Below, piece by piece: positions 1 through 7,955 of a DNA stretch of 43,369 bases (its first letter is position 1; every line of letters starts with the position of its first letter). The position numbers and the translations under genes were made by a program. This DNA is from CAYSCX01 sp964429575 (lineage in GTDB: Bacteria > Desulfobacterota > Binatia > Binatales > Binataceae): NCBI GenBank assembly GCA_964429575.1, contig CAYSCX010000020.1, positions 1 to 43,369 on the forward strand, in the 5' to 3' direction. The notes beneath the pieces are model-generated. The model did no database searches. It worked only from the letters and a program-made list of their open reading frames with translations, and was not told the DNA's origin.

Positions 1-118
1 GGTCGTTCTTGATCACCGGCTTGAGACCGAGAAACGGCAGCAACTTTTCGTAGAATGGCAGACACTTGTCGAAATTGCTGACCGTGAGCATCACATGCGC
101 GACCCCGTTGATTTCCAT
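1..118 (-). CDS. VOC/glyoxalase-family protein, partial (runs off the left edge)
   Basis: Only the first 39 codons are present, read leftward from an ATG at 118. They begin MEINGVAHVMLTVSNFDKC and continue with FYEKLLPFLGLKPV. This is the first beta-alpha unit of a vicinal oxygen chelate (glyoxalase/dioxygenase) domain, where the His in the first strand is a metal ligand in many members. A strong Shine-Dalgarno (AGGAGGT on the reverse strand, 127-133) sits at good distance and fixes the start. The family covers glyoxalases, extradiol dioxygenases and resistance proteins, so the substrate cannot be named from this fragment. Confidence 0.75.
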   Translation of the reverse strand, partial: MEINGVAHVMLTVSNFDKCLPFYEKLLPFLGLKPVIKND

Positions 119-170
119 CTGTACGGACCTCCTGAAATTGATTGAGCCGCGTGATTGGCGGCACCTTCAC

Positions 171-197
171 CCGCCCGCGCGAAAGATGCGCGGGCGG
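171..197 (-). terminator. Terminator-like GC hairpin downstream of the aldo/keto reductase
   Basis: CCGCCCGCGC and GCGCGGGCGG form a perfect 10-bp inverted repeat around a 7-base spacer, about 50 bp after the stop of the leftward reductase gene. No T-run follows in either direction, so it is not a classical intrinsic terminator. It could still protect or end the transcript. Confidence 0.35.
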
Positions 198-248
198 CCT
201 CTCCCGTAAAGTAACGAGCGAGGCGCCGAGCGCCGCGCGCGACGTCGC

Positions 249-1265
249 TCAGCTCGCCTGAGCGGCCATGCGCCGCGGGTCGGGCTGCGCGTGTCCAAGC
301 ACCGGGTGCGGCACATACGGTTTCTCGACCGCCTTTACTTCCTCGGCGCTTAGCCGGACGTCCACGGCGCTGACGGCTTCCTCGAGATGCTTCAACTTGG
401 TTGCGCCGATGATTGGCGCCGTGACGCCGGGCGCCTGGCGTATCCACGCGGCCGACACCTGCGACGGCGTGATGCCGCGTTCCCGCGCGACCTGCTCGAC
501 CGCGTCGAGCACCGCGAAGTCCGCGTCGCGGAAGTAAAAGCCCTTCGCGAACTCATCGCTCTTCGCGCGCGCGGTCGGTTCCTCCGCGCCCTTCTTGCGA
601 TTGCCGGCGAGAAATCCGCGCGCGAGCGGACTCCACGGAATCAGGCCGACGCCCCACTCGATGCACACCGGGTTCATCTCGCGCTCTTCTTCGCGGTACA
701 CGAGGTTGTAGTGATTTTGCATCGAGACAAACCGGTGCCAGTGGTTCTCCTTCGCGAGGTAGAGCGCCTTCTGGAATTGCCATGCCGCCATGCTCGACGC
801 GCCGAGATATCGCACCTTACCCGCGCGCAATAGAGAATCGAGCGCCTCGAGCGTTTCCTCCAGCGGCGTCGTGAAGTCGTAGCGATGGATCTGGTAGAGG
901 TCGATGTAATCCATCTTGAGGCGGCGCAATGACGCGTCGCACGATGCGATGATCGCCTTGCGCGAAAGTCCGCCGCGATTCTGTCCCGCGCCCATCGGGC
1001 CGAAGACCTTGGTGGCGACCACGATCTCGTCGCGGCGCGCCATCTCGCCGAGCCACCGGCCGGTGATCTCCTCGCTCACGCCGGCCGAATAGACGTTAGC
1101 GGTGTCAAAAAAATTGATGCCGTTGTCGATCGCGAACTTGAAATGCTCGCGCGCCTCGTCGGCCGTGAGCACCCAGTCGCGCCACTTCTTGTCGCCGTAG
1201 GACATGCATCCAAGGCAGATGCGCGAAACACTTACGCCAGTCTTTCCAAGCTTTGCGTACTGCAT
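249..1265 (-). CDS. Aldo/keto reductase
   Basis: A 338-residue NADPH-dependent oxidoreductase of the aldo/keto reductase superfamily, a cytosolic TIM barrel that reduces aldehydes or ketones. The start MQYAKLGKTGVSVSRICLG is typical of the YajO/Tas-like bacterial subgroup. The catalytic tetrad is complete: Asp54 and Tyr59 in FDTANVYS, Lys86 in VATKVFGP and His127 in DLYQIHRYD. The C-terminal part contains PIIGATKLKHLEEAV, the usual coenzyme phosphate-binding segment. Length is normal for the family. It is divergent from hpnR across a 172-bp spacer and does not look like part of that operon. The substrate is not deducible. Confidence 0.92.
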   Translation of the reverse strand: MQYAKLGKTGVSVSRICLGCMSYGDKKWRDWVLTADEAREHFKFAIDNGINFFDTANVYSAGVSEEITGRWLGEMARRDEIVVATKVFGPMGAGQNRGGLSRKAIIASCDASLRRLKMDYIDLYQIHRYDFTTPLEETLEALDSLLRAGKVRYLGASSMAAWQFQKALYLAKENHWHRFVSMQNHYNLVYREEEREMNPVCIEWGVGLIPWSPLARGFLAGNRKKGAEEPTARAKSDEFAKGFYFRDADFAVLDAVEQVARERGITPSQVSAAWIRQAPGVTAPIIGATKLKHLEEAVSAVDVRLSAEEVKAVEKPYVPHPVLGHAQPDPRRMAAQAS

Positions 1266-1348
1266 CGAGGGACTCCGATTGTCGCTTTTCGTGGATTCAG
1301 CCCACAGTTCTGCGGCGCTCGCGCGTTGTCAAGACGCGCGCGGCGGTG

Positions 1349-1377
1349 TTTCACTCGCGGGCGGCTACGGATAATAT
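1349..1377 (+). promoter_or_regulatory. Candidate sigma-70 type promoter for hpnR
   Basis: TTTCAC (1349-1354) and TAATAT (1372-1377) are separated by exactly 17 bases, in the divergent spacer upstream of hpnR. The AT-rich -10 element stands out in very GC-rich sequence. Transcription would start near 1384, leaving a leader of about 55 bases that ends in AGAGGA before the ATG. Assigned by eye only. Confidence 0.4.
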
Positions 1378-1437
1378 CTCCCGGAGCCGCGCGCGGACGT
1401 TTCGCGGCTCATCTCGCGCCCCGGCTGAGAGGAAAGA

Positions 1438-2955
1438 ATGCGAGTCCTGCTCGTTCATCCAAGTCCGCTCATGTACAGCGAGATTTATCTCCGGCTCGAG
1501 CCGCTCGGGATGGAGCGGGTCGCCGCGGCGGTGCGCGATGCGGGCCACGACGTTCGCATTCTCGACCTCCAAATCTTCAAACACACCGACCTCTACCGCG
1601 AACTCGAGGAGTTCCGCCCGCAGGCGATCGGCTTTTCACTCAACTATCTCGCCAACGTACCCGAGGTCATCGATCTCGCCAAGGACACCAAGCGCATCCT
1701 GAAGGACAGCTTCGTTTTCACCGGCGGCCACAGCGGCTCGTTCGTCGCCGAGGAGATCCTGGAGCATGGCGCGGGCGCGATCGATTGCGTGATTCGCGGC
1801 GAGGGCGAGGAGGCCGCGCGAACGCTGATGGACGCCATCGGTGACGGCCAGATCTCGAAGGTCCCCGGCGTCGTCACCAAGGACGGCAGCGGTCCGGCGC
1901 CGAAACTGATCGACGACCTCGACAAGTATTTTCCCGCGCGCGACCTCGGACGGCGCCGCAAGAAATATTTTATCGGCGTGCTGGACCCGTGCGCATCGAT
2001 CGAGTTCACGCGCGGTTGTCCGTGGGATTGCTCGTTCTGCTCGGCGTGGACGTTTTACGGAAAGAGCTACCGCAAGTCGACCGCCGAAGCGGCCGCGGAG
2101 GACATGCTCTCGATCAAGGAACCCAACGTTTTCATCGTTGACGACGTCGCGTTCATCCATCCGGAGCACGGCTTCGCGATCGGCAGTGAGATCGAAAAGC
2201 GCCGGATCAAGAAACAGTACTATCTCGAAACGCGCGCCGACGTGCTCTGCCGCAACAAGGAAGTGTTCGCCTACTGGCGGCGGCTCGGCCTCGAATACAT
2301 GTTCCTGGGACTCGAGTCGATCGACGAGGAGGGCCTCAAGCTCCACCGCAAACGCTCATCGCCGGGGGTCAACTTCAAGGCGTTGGAGGTGGCGCGCGAA
2401 ATCGGCGTCACCGTCGCGATCAACATCATCGCGGATCCAGATTGGGATGAGCGCCGCTTCGAGGTTATCCGCGAGTGGGCGATCAGCATTCCTGAGATCG
2501 TGCATCTCACCGTCGCGACGCCGTATCCGGGCACCGAGCTGTGGTTCACCGAGTCGCGAGAGTTGACGACGCTCGACTACCGGCTGTTCGACATCCAGCA
2601 CTCGGTGCTGCCGACCAAGCTGCCACTGCTGAAGTACTACGAAGAGCTGGTGAAGACGCAGAACGTGCTCAACCGCAAGCACCTTGGCTGGGCGGCGCTC
2701 AAAGATGTCGCGTCGATTGCGGCGAAGCTCGCGATGCAGGGGCAGTTCAACTTCCTTCAGATGCTCTGGAAGTTCAACAAGGTGTACAACCCGCAGCGGC
2801 AGTTCGCCGAACACTCCAAGGAAGTGAAGTACGCGATGCGACCGCCGCCGCGGCACACCGACACTCGTCCTACCGCGGCGCAGTTGTACATTCATCCGCC
2901 CGGCAAGCAGCACGGTCGCGCGGCGGCGGCGATCGAAGCGGCGGGCGGTGGCTGA
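1438..2955 (+). CDS. hpnR: Hopanoid C-3 methylase (B12-binding radical SAM protein)
   Basis: A 505-residue class B radical SAM methyltransferase. HpnR enzymes add a methyl group at C-3 of the hopanoid A ring. An N-terminal cobalamin-binding domain (about 1-165) starts MRVLLVHPSPLMYSEIYLRL and contains FTGGHSGSF. The radical SAM core follows, with the 4Fe-4S ligands Cys194, Cys198 and Cys201 in RGCPWDCSFCSAW. The segments LDPCASIEF, AINIIADPDWD, TPYPGTELW and LNRKHLGWAAL match my recollection of the HpnR family rather than generic B12-radical SAM proteins. The ATG follows AGAGGAAAG. No other hopanoid gene (shc, hpnH) is in the window. The neighbouring crotonase is convergent, so hpnR looks monocistronic. 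A related lipid methylase is the main alternative. Confidence 0.82.
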   Translation: MRVLLVHPSPLMYSEIYLRLEPLGMERVAAAVRDAGHDVRILDLQIFKHTDLYRELEEFRPQAIGFSLNYLANVPEVIDLAKDTKRILKDSFVFTGGHSGSFVAEEILEHGAGAIDCVIRGEGEEAARTLMDAIGDGQISKVPGVVTKDGSGPAPKLIDDLDKYFPARDLGRRRKKYFIGVLDPCASIEFTRGCPWDCSFCSAWTFYGKSYRKSTAEAAAEDMLSIKEPNVFIVDDVAFIHPEHGFAIGSEIEKRRIKKQYYLETRADVLCRNKEVFAYWRRLGLEYMFLGLESIDEEGLKLHRKRSSPGVNFKALEVAREIGVTVAINIIADPDWDERRFEVIREWAISIPEIVHLTVATPYPGTELWFTESRELTTLDYRLFDIQHSVLPTKLPLLKYYEELVKTQNVLNRKHLGWAALKDVASIAAKLAMQGQFNFLQMLWKFNKVYNPQRQFAEHSKEVKYAMRPPPRHTDTRPTAAQLYIHPPGKQHGRAAAAIEAAGGG

Positions 2956-2968
2956 CGCCGCGATAAGC

Positions 2969-3763
2969 CTATTCGCCGGTGAACTTGGGCGGGCGCTTCG
3001 CGAGGAACGCCACCATGCCCTCGCGCGCGTCCTTCGACGCTGAAATCGACGAGATCGTAAACGTCTCCAACGACATCTGAGATTCAAGCGTGCTCGCCGC
3101 GCTCGCGCTCAGCAGCCGTTTCGTTCCGCCGATCGCGAGTGTCGCACCCGCCGCTAGCTCCGTCGCAAACGACTTCGCCGCGTTCATCAGATCTGCGTCG
3201 GGCACTACGCGCGTCACGATGCCAAGTTCCTTCGCTTCCATCGCCGACAGCACGGGATTCAGAACCGCCAACTCGAGCGCGCGGCGCAAGCCGACGATGC
3301 GCGGCAGGAAGTAAGTGGACGACCCGTCGGGCGTGAGCCCGGCGCGCGTGTACGCCATGGTGAAGCGCGATGTCTGCGCCGCGATCACGAAGTCGCACGC
3401 GCACACCAAGCTGAAGCCCGCGCCCGCCGCACTGCCGTGCACCGCCGCGATGACCGGAGGATTCATTCTTGAAAACGTGGAGATCGCGTTGTGCAGGTTG
3501 AGCGTGACGCGCTCTAGATAGTGCCCCAGCTCATGCTCCGGCTGCGCCGCGAACGCTTTCAAATCGCCGCCGGCGCAAAACATGCGTCCAGCGCCGCTGA
3601 TTAGCACCGCGCGAACTCTTGAGTCGCGGCTTAGCCGGTGCGCGGTGGCGTTCAATTCCTCGGCAAGCTCGAGGTTAAGCGAGTTGGCGGCCTCGGGACG
3701 ATTGAGCGTCAGGTGCGCGACGTGCCCGTCGATTTGGAGCTGCAGGTTTCGAAAATTGCTCAT
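2969..3763 (-). CDS. Enoyl-CoA hydratase/isomerase family protein (PaaG-like)
   Basis: A 264-residue crotonase-fold protein acting on acyl-CoA thioesters in the cytosol. The two oxyanion-hole segments are CAGGD (63-67) and GSAAGAGF (110-117). The position often holding the hydratase Glu reads LTPDGSSTYFLPRIVG, with Asp146. That pattern is typical of PaaG-type and delta3-delta2-enoyl-CoA isomerases rather than of true two-Glu hydratases, so isomerase activity is somewhat more likely. It follows the haloalkane dehalogenase by 20 bp on the same strand and is probably cotranscribed with it, suggesting a role in catabolism of the released alcohol or acyl chain. It converges on hpnR with a 13-bp gap. 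Confidence 0.88.
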   Translation of the reverse strand: MSNFRNLQLQIDGHVAHLTLNRPEAANSLNLELAEELNATAHRLSRDSRVRAVLISGAGRMFCAGGDLKAFAAQPEHELGHYLERVTLNLHNAISTFSRMNPPVIAAVHGSAAGAGFSLVCACDFVIAAQTSRFTMAYTRAGLTPDGSSTYFLPRIVGLRRALELAVLNPVLSAMEAKELGIVTRVVPDADLMNAAKSFATELAAGATLAIGGTKRLLSASAASTLESQMSLETFTISSISASKDAREGMVAFLAKRPPKFTGE

Positions 3764-3783
3764 GCGTCAATCCATTCCACGAA

Positions 3784-4668
3784 CTATGCGAGCATTTTGT
3801 ACCACGAGGCGATCGCTTCGCCGATTTCGTGCGGCGAATCTTCCTGGATGAAGTGATTGCCCTTGACCGTAACTTCGCGCTGGTTCGGCCACTTGCGGCA
3901 GAACTCCAATTGCCCGCCACGCAGAATCGCGCCCGGCTCCGCGACGATGAGCAGCTTTGGCACCGGACTTTTCGCGAGCCACTCGGAGTACGCCTTGACG
4001 ATCGAGGTAACGTCGGGTGGCTCGCCGTCGATTGGAATTTCGCGCGGCCAGGTGAGCGTCGGTCGGCGCGACTCGCCAGGCTGGCGGTATGGGCGTCGAT
4101 AGACCTCCATCTCTTCGTCGCTGAGCTTGCGGATAATGCTGCTCGGCAGGATCGTTTCGATGAAGAGGTTGTTCTTGAGAATCATCTCATCACCGGCCGC
4201 GCTCCTTAGCCCCTGGAAGATGCGGCGCGCCGCATCGGGCCACTCCGCCCACGCAAGCGGCCGCACGATCGCCTCCATGTAGGCGATTCCTTTCACCGCG
4301 CCGGGATTGCGATGCGCCCAGTGGAACCCGAGCGCGGAGCCCCAGTCGTGCACGACCAGCGTGACCTTCTCGCGAATGCCAACCGCGTCGAACCACGCAT
4401 CGAGATGCTTCGAGTGATCGACGAAACGGTAGCTTCCCGCCGATGACTTGCCCGAGTCGCCCATGCCGATCAGATCGGGCGCGAGGCAACGTCCCAGCGA
4501 CGAGAGGTGCGGAATTACGTTGCGCCACAGGTACGACGAAGTCGGATTTCCGTGGAGGAAGACGATGGGGTCGCCGCGGCCAGTATCGACGTAAGCCATC
4601 TCGGTGCCGAGCAGCTTGGCGCGCTTTCGCGGATGTGGATCGCGAGTGGAGATCGCTTGTTCGCTCAT
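3784..4668 (-). CDS. Haloalkane dehalogenase, subfamily II (DhaA/LinB type)
   Basis: A 294-residue alpha/beta hydrolase predicted to split carbon-halogen bonds hydrolytically, giving alcohol and halide. Every key residue is visible. Asn41 is in HGNPTSSYLWRN, and the nucleophile Asp108 and halide-binding Trp109 are in VVHDWGSALGFHW. The acid Glu132 is in AYMEAIVRP and the base His272 in KGNHFIQEDSP. Asp108, Trp109, Glu132 and His272 have the same numbers as in LinB, as I recall them. An upstream in-frame ATG at 4731 would add 21 non-conserved residues. The start at 4668 has GGAGAGGTGAC in front and gives the standard family length. It lies just upstream of the crotonase. Epoxide hydrolases are the nearest confusable family, but the Asn-Trp pair favours a dehalogenase. 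Confidence 0.88.
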   Translation of the reverse strand: MSEQAISTRDPHPRKRAKLLGTEMAYVDTGRGDPIVFLHGNPTSSYLWRNVIPHLSSLGRCLAPDLIGMGDSGKSSAGSYRFVDHSKHLDAWFDAVGIREKVTLVVHDWGSALGFHWAHRNPGAVKGIAYMEAIVRPLAWAEWPDAARRIFQGLRSAAGDEMILKNNLFIETILPSSIIRKLSDEEMEVYRRPYRQPGESRRPTLTWPREIPIDGEPPDVTSIVKAYSEWLAKSPVPKLLIVAEPGAILRGGQLEFCRKWPNQREVTVKGNHFIQEDSPHEIGEAIASWYKMLA

Positions 4669-4811
4669 CGTCACCTCTCCTGGTTGGGCATTCCCAGTGA
4701 TATTGCCGCATTCTCGGGCGCGCAAGCGCATTTTGATTCGCGCGGTTTGCGATCGATTACAAACCGGAAGAGAATCCCCGCAGCAGAACGCCTCGGTGAG
4801 GTTTACACGCG

Positions 4812-6422
4812 ATGGCAGAACGGCGGCGCAAATTCTGGGGATGGGGCTACGAGGACCAGGGGCCGAATCCGGAACAGCAGAAGCACCTCGCGGAGCGGAT
4901 GGCGAAGCGATTCGACCTTGGTCCTCTTGCGATCAAACCGCGGCCGCAAGAGTCGGAGCTGAACCTGCGTCCGCCGCGCGTGACGCCGCCTGACGCGCTC
5001 GCGCCGCTGTGCTCGACCGCCACGTGGGATCGCGCGGGACACAGCTACGGGCGCGGGTTTCGCGATCTCGTTCGCATATTCCGCCGCCACTTTCCCAATC
5101 CGATGGACGTCGTCGCGTATCCGCGCACCGAGCAGGACATCATTCGTATTCTCGACTGGTGCGACTCGGCGAAAATCGCAGCGAGTCCATACGGCGGTGG
5201 TTCGAGCGTCGTTGGCGGGCTCGAAGCGCCGCAGGGCGGCGGCTATCGCGGGGCCGTGTCGATCGATCTGTCGCATCTGGGCAAGGTCATCGAAGTCGAT
5301 AAGATGTCGCGTGCGGCGCGAATCCAGGCCGGCGTGCTCGGCCCGGCGCTCGAAGATCAGCTGCGACCGCACGGCTACACGCTGCGCCACTTCCCGCAGT
5401 CGTTCGAGTTCTCATCTCTGGGCGGCTGGATCGCGACGCGCTCGGGCGGCCATTTCGCGACGCTATACACGCACATCGATGATTTCGTCGAGTCGCTGCG
5501 CGTGGTGACGCCGACCGGAGTCGTCGAGTCGCGACGGCTGCCGGGATCCGGCGCGGGGCCGAGTCCCGACCGGATGTTCATCGGTTCCGAAGGAATCCTC
5601 GGCATCATCACCGAGGCGTGGATGCGCTTGCAGGACCGCCCGACGTTTCGCGCGGGCGCGTCGGTGCCATTCTCCGATTTTTTCAAAGCGGCACGCGCGG
5701 TGCGCGCAATTTCGCAAGCAGGCATCTACCCGTCGAATTGCCGGCTGCTCGATCCGGGCGAGGCGCTCAATGCGGGCGCGGCCGACGGCGCCGACTCCTT
5801 GCTGGTGCTCGCCTTTGAGTCGGCGGATCACAATTTGGATCCATGGATCGCACGCGCGCTCGAGTGCTGCGCAGACTTCGGCGGACGCGTGCCCCAGGAG
5901 CCGGTCAAGACGCGCCGCGACAAGGACGCGACCCATGAGGGCGCCGCGGGAGCGTGGCGCAACGCGTTTCTGAACGCGCCGTATCTGATGGACACCGTCG
6001 CCGCGATGGGCATGGTGAGCGACACGTTCGAGACGTCGATCACCTGGGATCGATTCGAGAATTTTCACACCAACGTGATGCAACGCGCGCGCGATTCGAT
6101 TCGCGAGGTTTGCGGCAAGGGCAGCGTGACCTGCCGCTTCACGCACGCGTATCCGGACGGCCCCGCGCCGTATTACACGGTGCTCGCGCCTGGCAGGCCG
6201 CAGTCGCAGCTGGAGCAGTGGGACGAAATCAAGGCGGCGGTGTCAGACTTGTTGATCCAGCTCGGCGCGACCATCACGCACCATCACGCGGTCGGGCGCG
6301 ACCATCGGCCATGGTATGACCGCCAACGCCCGGACGGATTCGCCCGCGCGTTGCGAGCGGCCAAGCGCGCGCTCGACCCGAAGGGCATTCTCAATCCGGG
6401 CGTGCTGATCGATCCGGAGTAG
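4812..6422 (+). CDS. FAD-binding oxidase, alkyldihydroxyacetonephosphate synthase-like
   Basis: A 536-residue flavoprotein of the vanillyl-alcohol-oxidase/PCMH superfamily, closest in motif content to alkyl-DHAP synthase. That enzyme exchanges an acyl for an alkyl chain and so creates the ether bond of ether lipids. The FAD domain carries PYGGGSSV (126-133) and the family signature FSSLGGWIATRSGGH, then FIGSEGILGIITEA. The C-terminal FAD-oxidase domain holds THHHAVGRDH, matching the histidine triplet of alkyl-DHAP synthases, and ends LDPKGILNPGVL. The N-terminal segment GWGYED is also found in these proteins. It is divergent from the dehalogenase. D-lactate dehydrogenase or glycolate oxidase is less likely because both lack the triple-His segment. 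Confidence 0.82.
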   Translation: MAERRRKFWGWGYEDQGPNPEQQKHLAERMAKRFDLGPLAIKPRPQESELNLRPPRVTPPDALAPLCSTATWDRAGHSYGRGFRDLVRIFRRHFPNPMDVVAYPRTEQDIIRILDWCDSAKIAASPYGGGSSVVGGLEAPQGGGYRGAVSIDLSHLGKVIEVDKMSRAARIQAGVLGPALEDQLRPHGYTLRHFPQSFEFSSLGGWIATRSGGHFATLYTHIDDFVESLRVVTPTGVVESRRLPGSGAGPSPDRMFIGSEGILGIITEAWMRLQDRPTFRAGASVPFSDFFKAARAVRAISQAGIYPSNCRLLDPGEALNAGAADGADSLLVLAFESADHNLDPWIARALECCADFGGRVPQEPVKTRRDKDATHEGAAGAWRNAFLNAPYLMDTVAAMGMVSDTFETSITWDRFENFHTNVMQRARDSIREVCGKGSVTCRFTHAYPDGPAPYYTVLAPGRPQSQLEQWDEIKAAVSDLLIQLGATITHHHAVGRDHRPWYDRQRPDGFARALRAAKRALDPKGILNPGVLIDPE

Positions 6423-6456
6423 GGCGCCGCGGTCATGGTGGCTAGTTCGATTGGCT

Positions 6457-6475
6457 TGTATTACAATGTATTACA
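6457..6475 (+). promoter_or_regulatory. Tandem TGTATTACA operator candidate overlapping the antitoxin start
   Basis: TGTATTACA occurs at 6457-6465 and again at 6467-6475, a 10-bp period, and the last A is the first base of the antitoxin ATG. Each copy is itself nearly palindromic (TGTA-T-TACA). One-helical-turn spacing of such half-palindromic boxes is what ribbon-helix-helix repressors usually bind, so this is the natural site for autoregulation of the toxin-antitoxin operon. Confidence 0.6.
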
Positions 6476-6696
6476 TGAAACGCGACGTAGTGACGGTCAG
6501 GTTGGACCGCGATATCAAGCGTCTGTTGACGCGTGAGTGCAGGCGATCCGGCCGCTCGCGCAGCGAAGTCGTGCGTGACACGCTGAGGCGGCAGCTCGAG
6601 TTGTCAGAATTCGAGGATCTCCGGCGACGAATGATCCCCTACGCCGAAGCGCGCGGTTACCTGACTGACGAGGATGTGTTCAAAGACGTTTCGTGA
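6475..6696 (+). CDS. CopG-family ribbon-helix-helix antitoxin
   Basis: A 73-residue protein. The N-terminal strand MKRDVVTVRLD plus DIKRLLTRECRRSGRSRSE and VVRDTLRRQLE form a ribbon-helix-helix DNA-binding and dimerisation domain (about 1-45). The acidic C-terminal tail YAEARGYLTDEDVF would bind and block the toxin. An in-frame ATG at 6451 exists, but 6475 gives the canonical RHH start. No clear Shine-Dalgarno precedes it, because the space is filled by the repeated operator. Its stop overlaps the toxin start (GTGA, 6693-6696). Its lower GC than the flanking genes suggests horizontal acquisition. Confidence 0.85.
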   Translation: MKRDVVTVRLDRDIKRLLTRECRRSGRSRSEVVRDTLRRQLELSEFEDLRRRMIPYAEARGYLTDEDVFKDVS

Positions 6697-7118
6697 GGGT
6701 GTTCCCCGACACGAACGTACTTGTGAGCGCTTTCACCGCCCGGGGTCTTTGCGCAAATCTGATCGAGCTCGTGCTTAAAGAGCACGAGCTCTTAATCGGC
6801 GATGTTGTTCTCGACGAATTCCGGACGGTGCTGCGAACGAAGTTCAGGATGCCGGCGGAGCCTATTACGCAGGCGGAAACATTGCTGAAGCGGCACCGGG
6901 TAGTCGGGCGGCCGCTGCGAACTCCGCGCGTGCGCCTTTCCGATTCGAATGACCTTCTGGTTCTAGCGTCCGCGATGGAAGCCCGCTCCGATGTGCTTGT
7001 CACCGGCGACGCGGAGATTCTGCGAGTTCACACGGGTATCGGAAGGCTCAAAATCAGGAATCCCCGCCAATGCTGGGAGTTGCTACGAAGCGCGACGCAG
7101 TCTCCACCGGCACGCTAA
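6693..7118 (+). CDS. PIN-domain ribonuclease toxin (COG1569-type)
   Basis: A 141-residue PIN-fold Mg-dependent RNase, the toxin partner of the CopG-type antitoxin. Active-site acids are visible: Asp6 in VFPDTNVLVSAF, Glu42 in VLDEFRTVL, Asp84 or Asp87 in LSDSNDLLVLA and Asp106 in VTGDAEIL. The sequence resembles the 'putative toxin-antitoxin system toxin component, PIN family' group rather than classical VapC. It starts with GTG overlapping the antitoxin stop by 4 bases, so translation is probably coupled and the antitoxin is made first. The pair appears intact. The RNA target is not predictable from sequence. Confidence 0.86.
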   Translation: MRVFPDTNVLVSAFTARGLCANLIELVLKEHELLIGDVVLDEFRTVLRTKFRMPAEPITQAETLLKRHRVVGRPLRTPRVRLSDSNDLLVLASAMEARSDVLVTGDAEILRVHTGIGRLKIRNPRQCWELLRSATQSPPAR

Positions 7119-7164
7119 GCACGAGGCGCTCGCGCGCACCGTCTCGGCACGCGCCGCCATTGCC

Positions 7165-7485
7165 CTACTCGTCGATGCCGAGCTTTTGCTTCGCGGCGTC
7201 CGACATCATGTGAGGCGTCCAGGGCGGGTCCCACACGATTTCCACTTCCGCGTTCTCGCAGCCGGGGATGCCCAGCAGCTTGTCCTCGATGTCCTGGCGG
7301 ATCATCGAACCCATCTGGCAACCCGGCGCCGTGAGCGTCATCGTGACGTGCACGACCCCGGCCTCAAGCTGCACTCCGTACACGAGCCCCAAGTCAACGA
7401 TGTTGACTGGTATCTCCGGGTCGAAGCACTCGCGCAGCACCTCGTACACCACGTCCTGATTGAGTTCTGATGAATTCTCCATCAC
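7165..7485 (-). CDS. Metal-sulfur cluster assembly factor (MIP18/PaaD/SufT family, DUF59)
   Basis: A 106-residue single-domain protein of the MIP18 family, whose members help assemble or deliver Fe-S clusters. It has FDPEIPVNIVDLGLVYGV (21-38) and LTAPGCQMG (51-59) with the conserved Cys56, followed by VWDPPWTPHMMSDAAK, the usual family ending. The gene begins with two Met codons and either could start it. It is divergent from the TPR gene across an AT-richer 79-bp spacer containing TATATAAG. No suf or paa genes are adjacent, so it probably acts as a general maturation factor. The Fe-S-rich complex I locus 14 kb away would be a plausible client. Confidence 0.88.
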   Translation of the reverse strand: MMENSSELNQDVVYEVLRECFDPEIPVNIVDLGLVYGVQLEAGVVHVTMTLTAPGCQMGSMIRQDIEDKLLGIPGCENAEVEIVWDPPWTPHMMSDAAKQKLGIDE

Positions 7486-7564
7486 GCACGGACTAGTATA
7501 TAAGAGCGGTCAGGGCCGAGACAGCGCGCGCTTGCGAGCGCCGCGCGAGCTTCGGAGGAATTTG

Positions 7565-7909
7565 ATGCCCGACAAGGAAGCGCTCTACGACCAGGCGGTC
7601 GACCTTTACGCCGACGAAAAGTACGACCAAGCGATCGAGGTTTACCGCAACGCGCTGGAGATCGATCCCAGGTTCGCCGATGCGCAGCACGGCCTCGTCA
7701 TGTGCTATCAGGCCAAGGGCGATCTCGACACCGCGATCGAGCTGACCAAGAAGCAGATCGAGCAGGAGCCAGATGACATCCTGCTCTGGACCAACCTCAG
7801 CATGTTCCTCCAGAAACAGGGCAAGGTGCCCGAGGCGGAAGCGGCCGGCGCCGAGGCGCGCAGGCTCGATTGGAAGCGCCAGCTCAAGGAAGGCAAGAAG
7901 CCGTCCTAA
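7565..7909 (+). CDS. Small tetratricopeptide-repeat protein
   Basis: A 114-residue, wholly helical protein made of about three TPR units: AVDLYADEKYDQAIEVYRNA, then the stretch beginning ADAQHGLVMCYQAKGDLD, then one beginning ILLWTNLSMFLQKQGK. It ends in a basic tail. TPRs mediate protein-protein contacts. There is no signal peptide or enzymatic domain, so it is probably a cytosolic adaptor. The ATG at 7565 follows GGAGGA. Longer readings from 7460 would overlap the divergent DUF59 gene and are not supported. It lies 46 bp before an SDR gene on the same strand. Confidence 0.85.
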   Translation: MPDKEALYDQAVDLYADEKYDQAIEVYRNALEIDPRFADAQHGLVMCYQAKGDLDTAIELTKKQIEQEPDDILLWTNLSMFLQKQGKVPEAEAAGAEARRLDWKRQLKEGKKPS

Positions 7910-7955
7910 CCCAGATCGGGCGCCACGCACTCGCTACTGAAACATCGAGGTGAAG

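Noticed and set aside
7494..7503. TATATAAG as a promoter for the TPR or DUF59 gene
   Set aside because: The AT-rich box is suggestive, but I could not place a -35 element at proper distance for either direction.
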